Source: Halomonas sp. GFAJ-1 (GTDB lineage: Bacteria; Pseudomonadota; Gammaproteobacteria; Pseudomonadales; Halomonadaceae). Taken from it: 64,000 nt of DNA. Below, in pieces: positions 43,633 through 51,865 of the stretch. Each line of letters begins with the position of its first letter. The stretch's first letter is position 1. The notes beneath the pieces were generated by a model that ran no database searches, was not told where the DNA came from, and worked only from the letters and a program-made list of their open reading frames with translations. The stretch covers positions 558,001 through 622,000 of the forward strand of contig CP016490.1 of assembly GCA_002966495.1 (NCBI GenBank). Reading direction: 5' to 3'. The translations under genes and the position numbers were made by a program.

Positions 43633-44796
43633 ATGCGGCTTTGTATCGTCAGCGAAACATGGTCACCCGATGTCAACGGTGTGGCGCACACCTTGGGCAG
43701 GCTATGTCGCGAACTAAAGCGCCAGGGCGTGACAGTGGATGTGATACGCCCGAAACCCAGCATTGCCGGTAAAGCATCAAAGGTGACAAGCGAGCTTCAG
43801 GTGCAGCGGCTAGCGCTACCTGGCTATGCCGAGGTGCAAGTGGGGCTTTGCACACCCGCTAAAATACGGCGTTTTTGGCACAAGCACCGGCCTGATGCGG
43901 TGTATTTAGCTACCCAAGGCCCACTCGGTTGGGCGGCTCGCCAAGCGGCACGGCGGTTGAAAATTCCGCTGGTAGCGGGTTGGCATACCAACTTTGACCA
44001 CTACTGCCACGACTATGGCGTGCCCTGGCTATCAGCGATTACCCGCCGCTACTTAGGATACTTCCATAACGGGTGTGCGCTCACGCTGGTGCCTACTCAC
44101 CAACAAGCAAAGGCGCTACAGCAGCAGGGCATTCATGATGTGAATGTGCTGTCTCGCGGCATCGACGGCGAACACTTTTCACCCGCACACCGTGACTCCC
44201 GGCTGCGTCGCCAATGGGGCGTTACCGACCATCAACCTGTTGCTCTTTATGTAGGGCGCCTAGCGCCGGAAAAAAATCTAGCGCTACTTCAAGAAACCCT
44301 GCAGGCCATGCGTAATGTTTGCCCTGATATGGCACAGGTGATTGTTGGCGACGGCCCGGGTCGTGCCCAGTTGCAAAAGGCACTGCCCGAGGCTCACTTT
44401 ACTGGGTTTGTCGATAAATCGACCTTGGCACGCCACTATGCCAGCGCCGACATGTTTGTGTTTCCTTCGCTTTCGGAAACCTGGGGCAACGTAGTGAGCG
44501 AAGCCATGGCAAGTGGGTTGGCGGTGGTGGCCTACCAGCATGCCGCCAGCGCTGAGCTGATTCAAAGCGGCCATAACGGCATTACCGTTACCCCAGACGA
44601 CACCGCTGCCTTTTCACAGGCAGCCATTGAGCTATGCCAACACCCTGCCGACTACGCGCGCCTTGGCCGTGTTGCCCGGCTACGAGTGTTAGAACAGAGC
44701 TGGTCAGGCATTGCTGAGCAGTTCACGCGTTACCTTCACCAAGCCCAGGAGAACCACCATGCGTCCACGTCCGCTTGCCGTATTCGACCGTCTTGA
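43633..44796 (+). CDS. GT4-family glycosyltransferase (MgtA/SqdX/Agt-like), PhoB-controlled
   Basis: This 387-residue GT-B glycosyltransferase has CIVSETWSPDVNGVAHTLGRLCRELKRQG at the N terminus, HTNFDHYCHDYG, the C-terminal nucleotide-sugar site VGRLAPEKNL and the GT4 signature FPSLSETWGNVVSEAMASGLAVVAY. The family includes lipid glycosyltransferases such as those acting on diacylglycerol in phosphate-starved cells and GDP-mannose-dependent enzymes. The start is ATG 43633, because the frame upstream overlaps the PhoB array. It overlaps the PAP2 gene by 38 bases. A role in replacing phospholipid by glycolipid is inferred from this pairing and the Pho box. Confidence 0.85.
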   Translation: MRLCIVSETWSPDVNGVAHTLGRLCRELKRQGVTVDVIRPKPSIAGKASKVTSELQVQRLALPGYAEVQVGLCTPAKIRRFWHKHRPDAVYLATQGPLGWAARQAARRLKIPLVAGWHTNFDHYCHDYGVPWLSAITRRYLGYFHNGCALTLVPTHQQAKALQQQGIHDVNVLSRGIDGEHFSPAHRDSRLRRQWGVTDHQPVALYVGRLAPEKNLALLQETLQAMRNVCPDMAQVIVGDGPGRAQLQKALPEAHFTGFVDKSTLARHYASADMFVFPSLSETWGNVVSEAMASGLAVVAYQHAASAELIQSGHNGITVTPDDTAAFSQAAIELCQHPADYARLGRVARLRVLEQSWSGIAEQFTRYLHQAQENHHASTSACRIRPS

Positions 44797-45298
44797 CCTG
44801 TGGGAGTGGCGGTTTTGTCAGCGCATCACGCTGCTAAGCCTCTACCGCCCTTGGCGCCTTACGCTGCAAGCGGCTAGCCGATTAGGCGACTGGCCGGTAT
44901 GGGTAGCGCTGATTGCCGCTCAGCCCTGGCTGCAGCCTCAGCATGGTTGGCGTTTGGCGCAGTACGCCGCCACTGCCTGCTTGGCGATTGTTGCTTACCG
45001 GTTGCTTAAAACTCGCCTTTGTCGCGAACGTCCGTTTATTACCTACCGCAACGGCGTGCACTGCGGCGAACCTGCCCGTGACCGCTACAGCTTCCCTAGT
45101 GGTCATACCATGCATGCGGTTATGTTTTGCGTATTAGTCGCCGCGCATACCCCGTGGTTACTGCCGATTGTGCTGCCGCTTTCACTGCTGATCGCCGTTT
45201 CACGGGTGGGCCTGGGGTTGCACTACACCAGCGACGTGATAGCAGGGGCTGCCATCGGGTATGGGTTCGCGCTTCTTAGTCTTTATGTCATGGGCTAA
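44759..45298 (+). CDS. PAP2-family membrane phosphatase, coupled to the glycosyltransferase
   Basis: This 179-residue protein has several membrane helices and the three PAP2 motifs: KTRLCRERPF (KxxxxxxRP), SFPSGHTMH (PSGH) and SRVGLGLHYTSDV (SRxxxxxHxxxD). Such enzymes remove phosphate from phosphatidate or isoprenoid pyrophosphates at the membrane. AGGAG lies before the ATG at 44759, inside the glycosyltransferase gene, so the two are translationally coupled. A plausible role is to supply diacylglycerol to the glycosyltransferase under phosphate limitation. Confidence 0.85.
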   Translation: MRPRPLAVFDRLDLWEWRFCQRITLLSLYRPWRLTLQAASRLGDWPVWVALIAAQPWLQPQHGWRLAQYAATACLAIVAYRLLKTRLCRERPFITYRNGVHCGEPARDRYSFPSGHTMHAVMFCVLVAAHTPWLLPIVLPLSLLIAVSRVGLGLHYTSDVIAGAAIGYGFALLSLYVMG

Positions 45299-45425
45299 CG
45301 CGCTTGATATAGCGTCGGTTTAATAGCGCTTTAAACCATTTCGCACTACGTTTACATCATTCCTGTCTATTTTTAGGCTTAGCCGAATCGCCTTCGGCGC
45401 CAGCTATTCATCAAGGAGTGATGAA

Positions 45426-46874
45426 ATGACTTTATCAGTGGGTGAGCTGTTTATTGCGCTGGTGATTATTGCCCTGGTTTTGCTGGTAAGTAACGCACTA
45501 CGCCTTTGGCTACCTTGGCTGCGGCGACTTTTCTTACCAAGCTCAGTGATTGGTGGGTTACTTCTACTGCTTCTTGGCCCTGACGTTATTGGTCGGTTTA
45601 TGCCGACTCTATTTACAGACAGCCCTGGGCTATTCCCCGCCTATGTCCAAGAAAGCTGGTCGGCCCTGCCGGGCCTGCTGATTAACGTCGTATTTGCCGC
45701 ACTTTTTATAGGCACCGCCATTCCTGGTTTACGCGCCATTTGGCTACGTGCTGGGCCGCAGGTAGTCGTGGGACAAACCATGGCCTGGGGCCAGTACGTG
45801 GTAGGGCTTAGCCTCGCGCTTTTAGTGTTAGTACCCATTTTTAATATGAATCCAATGGTAGGCGCACTTATCGAAATTGGCTTTGAAGGTGGCCACGGTA
45901 CCGCCGCGGGCATGGCCGACACCTTTTCAGAACTAGGCTTTGAAGAGGGGGCTGACTTGGCATTAGGGCTTGCCACTATAGGCATTGTTTCAGGAATCCT
46001 GATCGGCACCGTGCTGATCAATATTGCTGCCCGCAGAGGAGTGGTAAAGCTTGAAGGCGAGCAAGAAGACCCTGACGAGCTGATGCGTCATGATGATCGC
46101 CCCTCAACCGAAGAGTTTAGCGAGTTTAAGAAAGACCTGATGCAAGAAGCAGGCACTACCGACCCACTCAGTCTTCATATCGGCTTAGTGGGCATTGCGA
46201 TTGTCATTGGCTGGCTGCTGCTCACCGCCCTTCAGTGGATCGAGCAAATGACGTGGGCGCGCAATGACGGGCTGGAAATATTAGCCCACGTGCCGCTATT
46301 CCCGATTGCCATGATTGGTGGAGTGATTGTTCAACTGTTTATTATGCGCTTTAACTTGGAGCGGCATGTATCCACGCGAACCATGTCACGCATTGCAGGT
46401 ACCGCGCTCGACTTTACCATTGTTGCCGCTCTGGCCACTCTGTCGCTCACAACGCTAGGTGACTACTTTATGCCTTTCTTACTGCTTGCTCTGGCAGGTA
46501 TCGGCTGGTCCCTATTCGTACTGATCGTCATTGCCCCACGGGTGATACCTGAAAATTGGTTTGAGCGCGGCATAGGTGATTTTGGCCAATCCATGGGGGT
46601 CACCGTTACCGGTTTGCTGCTGATGAAAATGGCCGATCCCAAAAATAAATCTGGCGCACTTGAAAGCTTTGGCTACAAGCAGCTGATGTTCGAACCCGTC
46701 GTGGGGGGCGGACTATTTACAGCCGCCGCGCTACCCCTCATCGCCCAGTTTGGGGCGCTTTCAGTACTTATATTTACCGGCATTTTAACCCTCAGCTGGT
46801 TAGCCTTTGGGTTGCTCTATTTTGGACGCATGGTGCCTGAGGGCGGGAAGGGTCGGTGGCATAAAAGTAAATAA
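45426..46874 (+). CDS. gltS: Sodium/glutamate symporter (GltS/ESS family)
   Basis: This 482-residue inner-membrane protein has about ten hydrophobic segments and the ESS-family features GGLLLLLLGPDVIG, IGFEGGHGTAAGMADTF (the conserved glycine-rich reentrant loop) and a second matching half (MKMADPKNKSGALESFGYKQ and PVVGGGLFTA). It likely couples Na+ entry to uptake of glutamate or a related acidic compound; specificity is inferred. AAGGAGTGATGAA lies before the ATG. A perfect palindrome follows its stop. Confidence 0.82.
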   Translation: MTLSVGELFIALVIIALVLLVSNALRLWLPWLRRLFLPSSVIGGLLLLLLGPDVIGRFMPTLFTDSPGLFPAYVQESWSALPGLLINVVFAALFIGTAIPGLRAIWLRAGPQVVVGQTMAWGQYVVGLSLALLVLVPIFNMNPMVGALIEIGFEGGHGTAAGMADTFSELGFEEGADLALGLATIGIVSGILIGTVLINIAARRGVVKLEGEQEDPDELMRHDDRPSTEEFSEFKKDLMQEAGTTDPLSLHIGLVGIAIVIGWLLLTALQWIEQMTWARNDGLEILAHVPLFPIAMIGGVIVQLFIMRFNLERHVSTRTMSRIAGTALDFTIVAALATLSLTTLGDYFMPFLLLALAGIGWSLFVLIVIAPRVIPENWFERGIGDFGQSMGVTVTGLLLMKMADPKNKSGALESFGYKQLMFEPVVGGGLFTAAALPLIAQFGALSVLIFTGILTLSWLAFGLLYFGRMVPEGGKGRWHKSK

Positions 46875-46889
46875 AAATGGCTACTTAAA

Positions 46890-46921
46890 ACACCAACGCC
46901 CGCAGCTGCGGGCGTTGGTGT
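46890..46921. terminator. Perfect 32-base palindrome between convergent genes
   Basis: ACACCAACGCCCGCAG and its exact inverted copy meet without a loop at 46890-46921. No T-run follows on either strand. It lies between gltS and the convergent small membrane protein gene and could act as a bidirectional terminator. Confidence 0.55.
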
Positions 46922-46936
46922 AATGATGTGGCGGGC

Positions 46937-47068
46937 TCATCTCTCAGGAGGCATATCGTCAATATCGTCGACAGTCGCCAAAAATGATGTTTTAAACATC
47001 ATGTAAAGCCCAAGCCCTGAAAACACTAGAAACAGCACGAACATGCATAACATCAGTACCATGGCCAT
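46937..47068 (-). CDS. 43-residue single-helix membrane protein
   Basis: The frame from ATG 47068 encodes one long hydrophobic helix (about residues 3-27, MAMVLMLCMFVLFLVFSGLG) followed by an acidic C terminus, TVDDIDDMPPER. AGGGA lies eight bases before the ATG. No family is recognised. It is convergent with gltS across a palindromic terminator. Confidence 0.55.
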   Translation of the reverse strand: MAMVLMLCMFVLFLVFSGLGLYMMFKTSFLATVDDIDDMPPER

Positions 47069-47513
47069 AACGCTCGTCCCTGAAGGTGTGCGGCTGCTGC
47101 GTTGACGTTTTATAACCGCTAAAAGTTGCGTGTCCCGCAAGAATAGACCAAAAAGCCTTGCTCATCTGTACAAAAAGCCGAGTGTTACGCAAAGGTTTTA
47201 AGAAATCCTAAAAATATCAGCGCGTTATTAAATCACAAACATGCAAAAAAACCACCTCGGTTAAACGAGATGGTGATTTTGCATCGTTGCCGCTCCATGA
47301 CCTTGATGACCAACGCTTCCCTGCGCAGGTAGTAACAAGCAAACTGAGCGTCCTTTTAAATCCTTTTCAACTGCTGGCCTCCGTGCCTTCCTGACTTACC
47401 TGTCAGCTTACTCGTACTATTTTTCTGTCATTGCCAATTACCATCCTTGCTAACGCTTCCTTTGCTGGCTTCAATAATCCTTTAACTATAATCCTTTAAA
47501 TGACAGTGTTTCT
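47069..47513. other. 445-base region without a convincing gene
   Basis: This AT-richer stretch holds no open frame I can support. Its one clear structure is an imperfect inverted repeat: 47241-47259 pairs with 47266-47284 (16 of 19 positions) around a 6-base loop, with A- and T-rich ends. It could be a terminator or part of an untranslated RNA. Further on, AATCCTTTAA-like short repeats occur near 47480-47500. Confidence 0.5.
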
Positions 47514-47690
47514 TCAGGGTACACCAAGTAACTGCAGACAATAGGCCAACAAGCCAAGATAAAGGATTAATATTATTAAAAACATAGATTTACTAAAAAA
47601 TGATTTGCTGAAAAATCGACTGGATTGACTTAAAAAATCGTTTTCTAGTGTATAAAACTGACACATGAGACAAAAAGTTGCGGCAAACAT
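47514..47690 (-). CDS. Possible 58-residue small membrane protein
   Basis: The frame from ATG 47690 encodes an N-terminal half ending in SRFFSKSFFSKS and a C-terminal hydrophobic helix (MFLIILILYLGLLAYCLQLL). AAGGGGGG lies seven bases before this ATG, which is why it is preferred over earlier starts. No family is recognised and the region is AT-rich, so the call is tentative. Confidence 0.42.
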   Translation of the reverse strand: MFAATFCLMCQFYTLENDFLSQSSRFFSKSFFSKSMFLIILILYLGLLAYCLQLLGVP

Positions 47691-47796
47691 CAGCATTCCC
47701 CCCCTTAAACCTGTGGCATCAGTCGCCAACTGGGCTTATTTTAATCAGTGAACCTCTTTGCCCGTGCTGGGCTCGTGTCCTTGTAAGGAATTTTCG

Positions 47797-47931
47797 ATGA
47801 AGCGCACACTTTTACTTGGCGTGTTAGTACTGGCGACCCTACTTGTTATCAGCGGCTGCAATACCATTCGCGGCGTGGGTCAAGATATCGAACAGGGCGG
47901 CGAAGCCCTCCAACGCTCAGCAGGTAGCTAA
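47797..47931 (+). CDS. Entericidin A/B family lipoprotein
   Basis: This 44-residue lipoprotein has a signal peptide with lipobox ISGC (cysteine 21) and the entericidin-type mature part NTIRGVGQDIEQGGEAL. Entericidins are small envelope lipoproteins linked to stress and programmed lysis in enteric bacteria. TAAGGAA precedes the ATG. It lies just upstream of the YqiA-like gene and may be cotranscribed with it. Confidence 0.88.
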   Translation: MKRTLLLGVLVLATLLVISGCNTIRGVGQDIEQGGEALQRSAGS

Positions 47932-47936
47932 CCATT

Positions 47937-48464
47937 ATGATGACCGTCTACCTCTCCCACGGTTTGGAAAGCGGCCCAGGTGCGTTAAAGATCCAGGCGC
48001 TCAACGGCATTGCTGAACAGCTAGAGGATTGTGAACCAGTGGTGATGGACTACCGAGGAATGCCGGAACCACAACAGCGTTTACAGCACTTGTTGGCCAC
48101 CATGTCATCCCGGCGCGACACCCCTGCACGCTGTGTTTTAGCAGGTTCAAGTATTGGTGGCTGGTTAAGCGCGTCTGTGAGTGCTCAGCAGCCGGTGCTT
48201 GGCTGTTTTTTGCTGGCCCCCGCGCTGGGCTTACCCGACTACCCAGAAACTTCGCCCACTATTCAAGCAGCCGTTACGCATATTATTCATGGGTGGCGAG
48301 ATGATGTGGTTCCGCCCGCCCCGGTGATTGAACGCGCCCGCCTGCAGCGGCTATCGTTACGCTTGGTCGATGACGACCACCGTTTACACGACAGTCTGGA
48401 TACTATTCTTGCTGATTTTAAGCGCTTTTTAAGCCAATGCGCCGCCTTTAACCGATCACGCTAG
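47937..48464 (+). CDS. YqiA/YcfP-family alpha/beta hydrolase
   Basis: This 175-residue protein has a short esterase fold: YLSHGLESGPGALKIQAL near the N terminus, the nucleophile elbow AGSSIGGWLSA, HGWRDDVVPP with the catalytic aspartate and a late DDDHRLHD histidine. Members are YqiA-type esterases or YcfP-like proteins with undefined substrates. It follows entericidin by five bases. Confidence 0.8.
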   Translation: MMTVYLSHGLESGPGALKIQALNGIAEQLEDCEPVVMDYRGMPEPQQRLQHLLATMSSRRDTPARCVLAGSSIGGWLSASVSAQQPVLGCFLLAPALGLPDYPETSPTIQAAVTHIIHGWRDDVVPPAPVIERARLQRLSLRLVDDDHRLHDSLDTILADFKRFLSQCAAFNRSR

Positions 48465-48551
48465 ACAATCTTCTTGGCGGTATCTCAACAAATATTCGAC
48501 ATACACCCCACAAACCTATACAAATAGTATACGTCAATCAGGAGAGTGCTC

Positions 48552-48728
48552 ATGTTCGGACTATTTAAGCGCGACCCCAAAAAGAAGCTACAGCAAGAGT
48601 ATGAACGCAAGCTGCAGGCGGCCATGGAAGCCTCTCGTAACGGTGACATGCGAGCTAACGCCACCTTAACCGAAGAAGCCGAAGCCCTGCTGGCCGAGAT
48701 CAACCGCCTCAAAGCGGCTGAGAAGTAG
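48552..48728 (+). CDS. DUF6435 (Lacal_2735) small charged protein
   Basis: This 58-residue helical, highly charged protein begins MFGLFKRDPKKKLQQEYERKL and ends EEAEALLAEINRLKAAEK, a pattern I associate with the Lacal_2735/DUF6435 family of unknown role. AGGAG lies before ATG 48552, which is preferred over a GTG two codons earlier. It is followed eight bases later by the ChaN gene and may share its transcript. Confidence 0.78.
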   Translation: MFGLFKRDPKKKLQQEYERKLQAAMEASRNGDMRANATLTEEAEALLAEINRLKAAEK

Positions 48729-48736
48729 GCGCCTCG

Positions 48737-49621
48737 ATGAATTCACGTTGGATAGTCGCCTCGCTAGTAGCGCTTAGCTTAACGCCGCTTAGTGTGAACG
48801 CCAGTTGCCCCAGCCCAGGTGAGTGGTGGCAAGCTAATCAATCGGTGCCCAATAACGAACTTCTCGCTCAGGCTGCCCAGCAACAGGTAGTGCTACTAGG
48901 CGAGCGGCATGACGACATTGACCATCACCGCTGGCAGCTAAGCACGCTGGCGGGGCTGCACGCATTGCGTAATGATATGGTGATCGGTTTGGAGATGCTG
49001 CCACGTCACGCGCAGCCGGTACTAGACGACTGGGTGGCAGGTGAGCTGAATGAAAATGAACTGCTAGAACAGACCCAGTGGCAAGAGACATGGGGCTTTG
49101 ATCCTGCACTTTACCTACCCATTTTTCACTTTGCGCGATTACAGCAGATTCCGCTCATTGCCCTAAACATTACCCCGGCGTTGCGCCAGCGCTTGTCTGC
49201 AGAGGGATTTGAAAACGTTCCCGCTGACCAGCGCCACCACATTCCCGCCCCGCAAGACGCGCCTGCCGCCTACCAACAAAGGCTGCAAGCGGCATTTGAG
49301 CAGCATGCCATGGACATGGACGACCCTGACCGGCTAACGCGCTTCATTAACGCCCAGCTCAGTTGGGACGTCGCCATGGCCCACGGGTTAGCCGACGAAG
49401 CTCGTCAGGGATATTTGGCCGTAGGTTTAATGGGCCTGGGCCATGTTATCTATAACGAAGGTGTTGCCCACCAGCTTAACGGGATGGGCGTAGAGCACGC
49501 CTTGAGCCTGTTACCCTGGGAGCGTAACGAGTGCCAAATACCCGACCCTTCATTAGCAGATGCTGTGTTTGTGCTTGAGGCGGATGCTCACACTCACTCT
49601 GCACCTACTAATCACAACTAG
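48737..49621 (+). CDS. ChaN-type haem-binding lipoprotein family protein
   Basis: This 294-residue secreted protein has a signal peptide (about 1-22, with a possible lipobox ending ASC) and the ChaN family pattern VVLLGERHDDIDHHRWQLSTL near residue 52 and a C-terminal AVGLMGLGHVIYNEGV. ChaN proteins (PF04187) bind haem at the outer membrane and are linked to iron uptake or storage. The HxxxHxxxH cluster near GERHDDIDHH could ligate metal. Confidence 0.8.
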   Translation: MNSRWIVASLVALSLTPLSVNASCPSPGEWWQANQSVPNNELLAQAAQQQVVLLGERHDDIDHHRWQLSTLAGLHALRNDMVIGLEMLPRHAQPVLDDWVAGELNENELLEQTQWQETWGFDPALYLPIFHFARLQQIPLIALNITPALRQRLSAEGFENVPADQRHHIPAPQDAPAAYQQRLQAAFEQHAMDMDDPDRLTRFINAQLSWDVAMAHGLADEARQGYLAVGLMGLGHVIYNEGVAHQLNGMGVEHALSLLPWERNECQIPDPSLADAVFVLEADAHTHSAPTNHN

Positions 49622-49779
49622 TCTCCCAGCTGTTTTTTCTCACAGACCGCATTAACGGCGTCGCATTTACTTAAAAAAGCGTTGATTGTCGCGTTTAAAT
49701 GTTTCATTGCGGCAAGTTGATTATTGCCTGCTCGACTCATAGGGTGGTGATACTCAACTCATTTCAATAAAAAATAACT

Positions 49780-50247
49780 ATGACGACCGATATCGCAGAA
49801 CGCCGTAAAAATCTGTGGTCAGGACTGGGGGTTACCCTCCTCTCCTGCTGGCTGCTGATTTGGATTATCCCTCGGTATGGTGGTTCAGGCATGGCCTTTG
49901 GCATGCACCCCCAACGCCTTGCCACGCTAGGTGCTTGGGTAATGCTGTTATGTGCCGCTGCGCTTGCGTTTGTTAGCCTGATCCAGCTCAAAAAAAGCCG
50001 TGCGCCACTGTTTAAGCTCCCTCCCCTATCAAACGTTTGGCACCAATCTTGGCCTTTCTGTTATGTGCTTTTGTTTATCGGGCTAGCCACGTTTATCCCA
50101 CTTACCTGGTTAGCTCCTTTTATTGTAGGCACACTGGTCGCGCTGCTTGGTGAACGACGCTGGTACGTTATTCTTCTGGCAGCGGCCATTCCGACCGCAG
50201 CGCTCTATTTATTAACGGTTCATCTAATGCGCATAGGGGTGGTCTGA
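49780..50247 (+). CDS. tctB: Tripartite tricarboxylate transporter small membrane subunit
   Basis: This 155-residue protein has four hydrophobic segments and the TctB features (IIPRYGGSGMAFG near the N terminus, ATFIPLTWLAPFIVG and a final hydrophobic helix). It works with TctA in Na+-coupled uptake of carboxylates delivered by TctC. tctA starts one base after its stop. The region before it has no strong Shine-Dalgarno sequence. Confidence 0.85.
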   Translation: MTTDIAERRKNLWSGLGVTLLSCWLLIWIIPRYGGSGMAFGMHPQRLATLGAWVMLLCAAALAFVSLIQLKKSRAPLFKLPPLSNVWHQSWPFCYVLLFIGLATFIPLTWLAPFIVGTLVALLGERRWYVILLAAAIPTAALYLLTVHLMRIGVV

Positions 50248-50248
50248 T

Positions 50249-51763
50249 ATGCCGGAACTTAGCGCAATTACGGGTGCATTTGGCGATGCATTAACCCTGC
50301 ACTCCATTAGCGTCATCCTTGGCGGTGTACTATTAGGTTATTTAGTCGGGGTCATTCCTGGCTTAAACCGCTCCGTTGCCATCGCGATCGCTATTCCCCT
50401 CACGTTCTATATGTCCGCTTATGCGGCTATCGCCTTTCTTATCGGCCTTTCCAAAGGCACGGCAGCAGGCAGCGCCGTTTCAGCTATTTTGCTTAACACC
50501 CCGGGCGAGCCATCCTCAGCGGCTACCTGCCTGGACGGCTACCCAATGGCCAAAAATGGCCAGCCCCGCAAAGCACTCAAGGTTGGGCTGCTAGCCTCGG
50601 TCATTGGCGACTTACTCTCGACCTTACTGCTGATCGCCGTGGTGATCCCTTTTGCCTCTGTGGCGCTCAAATTTGGCCCCTATGAGTTAGCGGCTATCCT
50701 AATTTTTGCGTTGGTGTTCATTGCTGGCATGGCAGGCGGCTCGTTCCTAAAAGGCATGGCGGCTGGTGGAATGGGCGTTATTTTGGGAACGGTGGGCCTC
50801 GACCCTGAAACGGGGGCGATGCGCTTAACCTTTGGCTTCGCTGAGTTGATGGAAGGCGTCCCTATACTTCCTCTGGTGATTGGCACCTTAGCGCTCTCGG
50901 AAATGTTTGTGCAGTTAGACGAGTACCGGCGTACTAAAGGGGGCAGCTCGGTGCGTCTTGGCCATAACCCTGATGACGACCTCTCTTACGGTGAATTTAA
51001 AAAGACGCTACCTACTATTTTTAAAAGCACCGGCGTAGGGGCCTTTGTAGGTGCGTTGCCCGGCCTTGGGCCATCAGTGGGTTCCTTTATGGCCTATGGG
51101 CTTGCTAAACGGGGCTCAAAAGACCCCCACAGCTTTGGCAAAGGCAACCCAAATGGCATTGCCGCCGCGGAAGCAGCCGATAACGCGGTTATCCCCGCCA
51201 GCTATATTCCACTCTTCGGTTTAGGCATTCCTGGCAGCGTTTCTGCTGCCCTGCTGGTAGGCGCCTTTATGATTCACGGCATTCAGGTGGGGCCGCTTAT
51301 GCTGCGCGACCATCCACAAATGCTGTTTACTATTTTTGCGGGCATGGTAGTGGCAAGCCTACTTATGCTCGCCGTGGGCTGGTATGGCCTACGCATCTTT
51401 GCCAAAGTCACTAATGTGCCACAAAACATCGTCATTCCGGTGGTTATATTCCTGTGCCTAGCGGGCATACAGGTGCAGGGGTACGGCACCTTTGGCTTAT
51501 TAACCGTGTTCGGTTTTGCCATTTTTGGTTATTTCTTGAAGAAGCACGATTACTCCTTCGTGACGTTCTTGGTCGCTTTCATTGTGACCCCTATGCTGGA
51601 GATGAATCTGCGCCAATCGGTGATTCTATCCGGCGGTGAAATCAGCATTTTGCTGCAGCGGCCTATCGCGCTGTTCTTCGTGGTCGCCACGGTGCTGATG
51701 ATGCTACATCTTGCTTGGAGCAGCTACCGTACTTACCGACAGCGCCGCTCGGTCTCTCTATAG
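50249..51763 (+). CDS. tctA: Tripartite tricarboxylate transporter large membrane subunit
   Basis: This 504-residue protein has about twelve membrane segments and the TctA motifs GVIPGLNRSVAIAIAIPLTF and GALPGLGPSVGSFMAYGLAKR (two inverted glycine-rich substrate loops), plus AIAFLIGLSKGTAAGSAVSAIL. It carries the substrate across the membrane with Na+ or H+. It sits between tctB and tctC, an order (B-A-C) different from the common C-B-A. Confidence 0.93.
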   Translation: MPELSAITGAFGDALTLHSISVILGGVLLGYLVGVIPGLNRSVAIAIAIPLTFYMSAYAAIAFLIGLSKGTAAGSAVSAILLNTPGEPSSAATCLDGYPMAKNGQPRKALKVGLLASVIGDLLSTLLLIAVVIPFASVALKFGPYELAAILIFALVFIAGMAGGSFLKGMAAGGMGVILGTVGLDPETGAMRLTFGFAELMEGVPILPLVIGTLALSEMFVQLDEYRRTKGGSSVRLGHNPDDDLSYGEFKKTLPTIFKSTGVGAFVGALPGLGPSVGSFMAYGLAKRGSKDPHSFGKGNPNGIAAAEAADNAVIPASYIPLFGLGIPGSVSAALLVGAFMIHGIQVGPLMLRDHPQMLFTIFAGMVVASLLMLAVGWYGLRIFAKVTNVPQNIVIPVVIFLCLAGIQVQGYGTFGLLTVFGFAIFGYFLKKHDYSFVTFLVAFIVTPMLEMNLRQSVILSGGEISILLQRPIALFFVVATVLMMLHLAWSSYRTYRQRRSVSL

Positions 51764-51794
51764 CCCTGCGGTGCTCAAACTAACCAACATCTGG

Positions 51795-51846
51795 AAACTA
51801 TTTTTATAAAGCGACATATAAAAAATCAAAAAACTATTCTTATAAA
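51795..51846 (+). repeat. Direct repeat in the tctA-tctC gap
   Basis: AAACTATTTTTATAAA (51795-51810) and AAACTATTCTTATAAA (51831-51846) match at 15 of 16 positions, 36 bases apart, ending 19 bases before the tctC start. The placement could suit an operator or promoter element for tctC. Confidence 0.5.
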
Positions 51847-51865
51847 CGATTGAGGAAATGGCACC

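Noticed and set aside
49618..49740. A 40-residue minus-strand frame (MSRAGNNQLAAMKHLNATINA start) between chaN and tctB
   Set aside because: It has no ribosome site and no recognised family, and overlaps the chaN stop; it was left out as unsupported, although the amino-acid pattern is not implausible.
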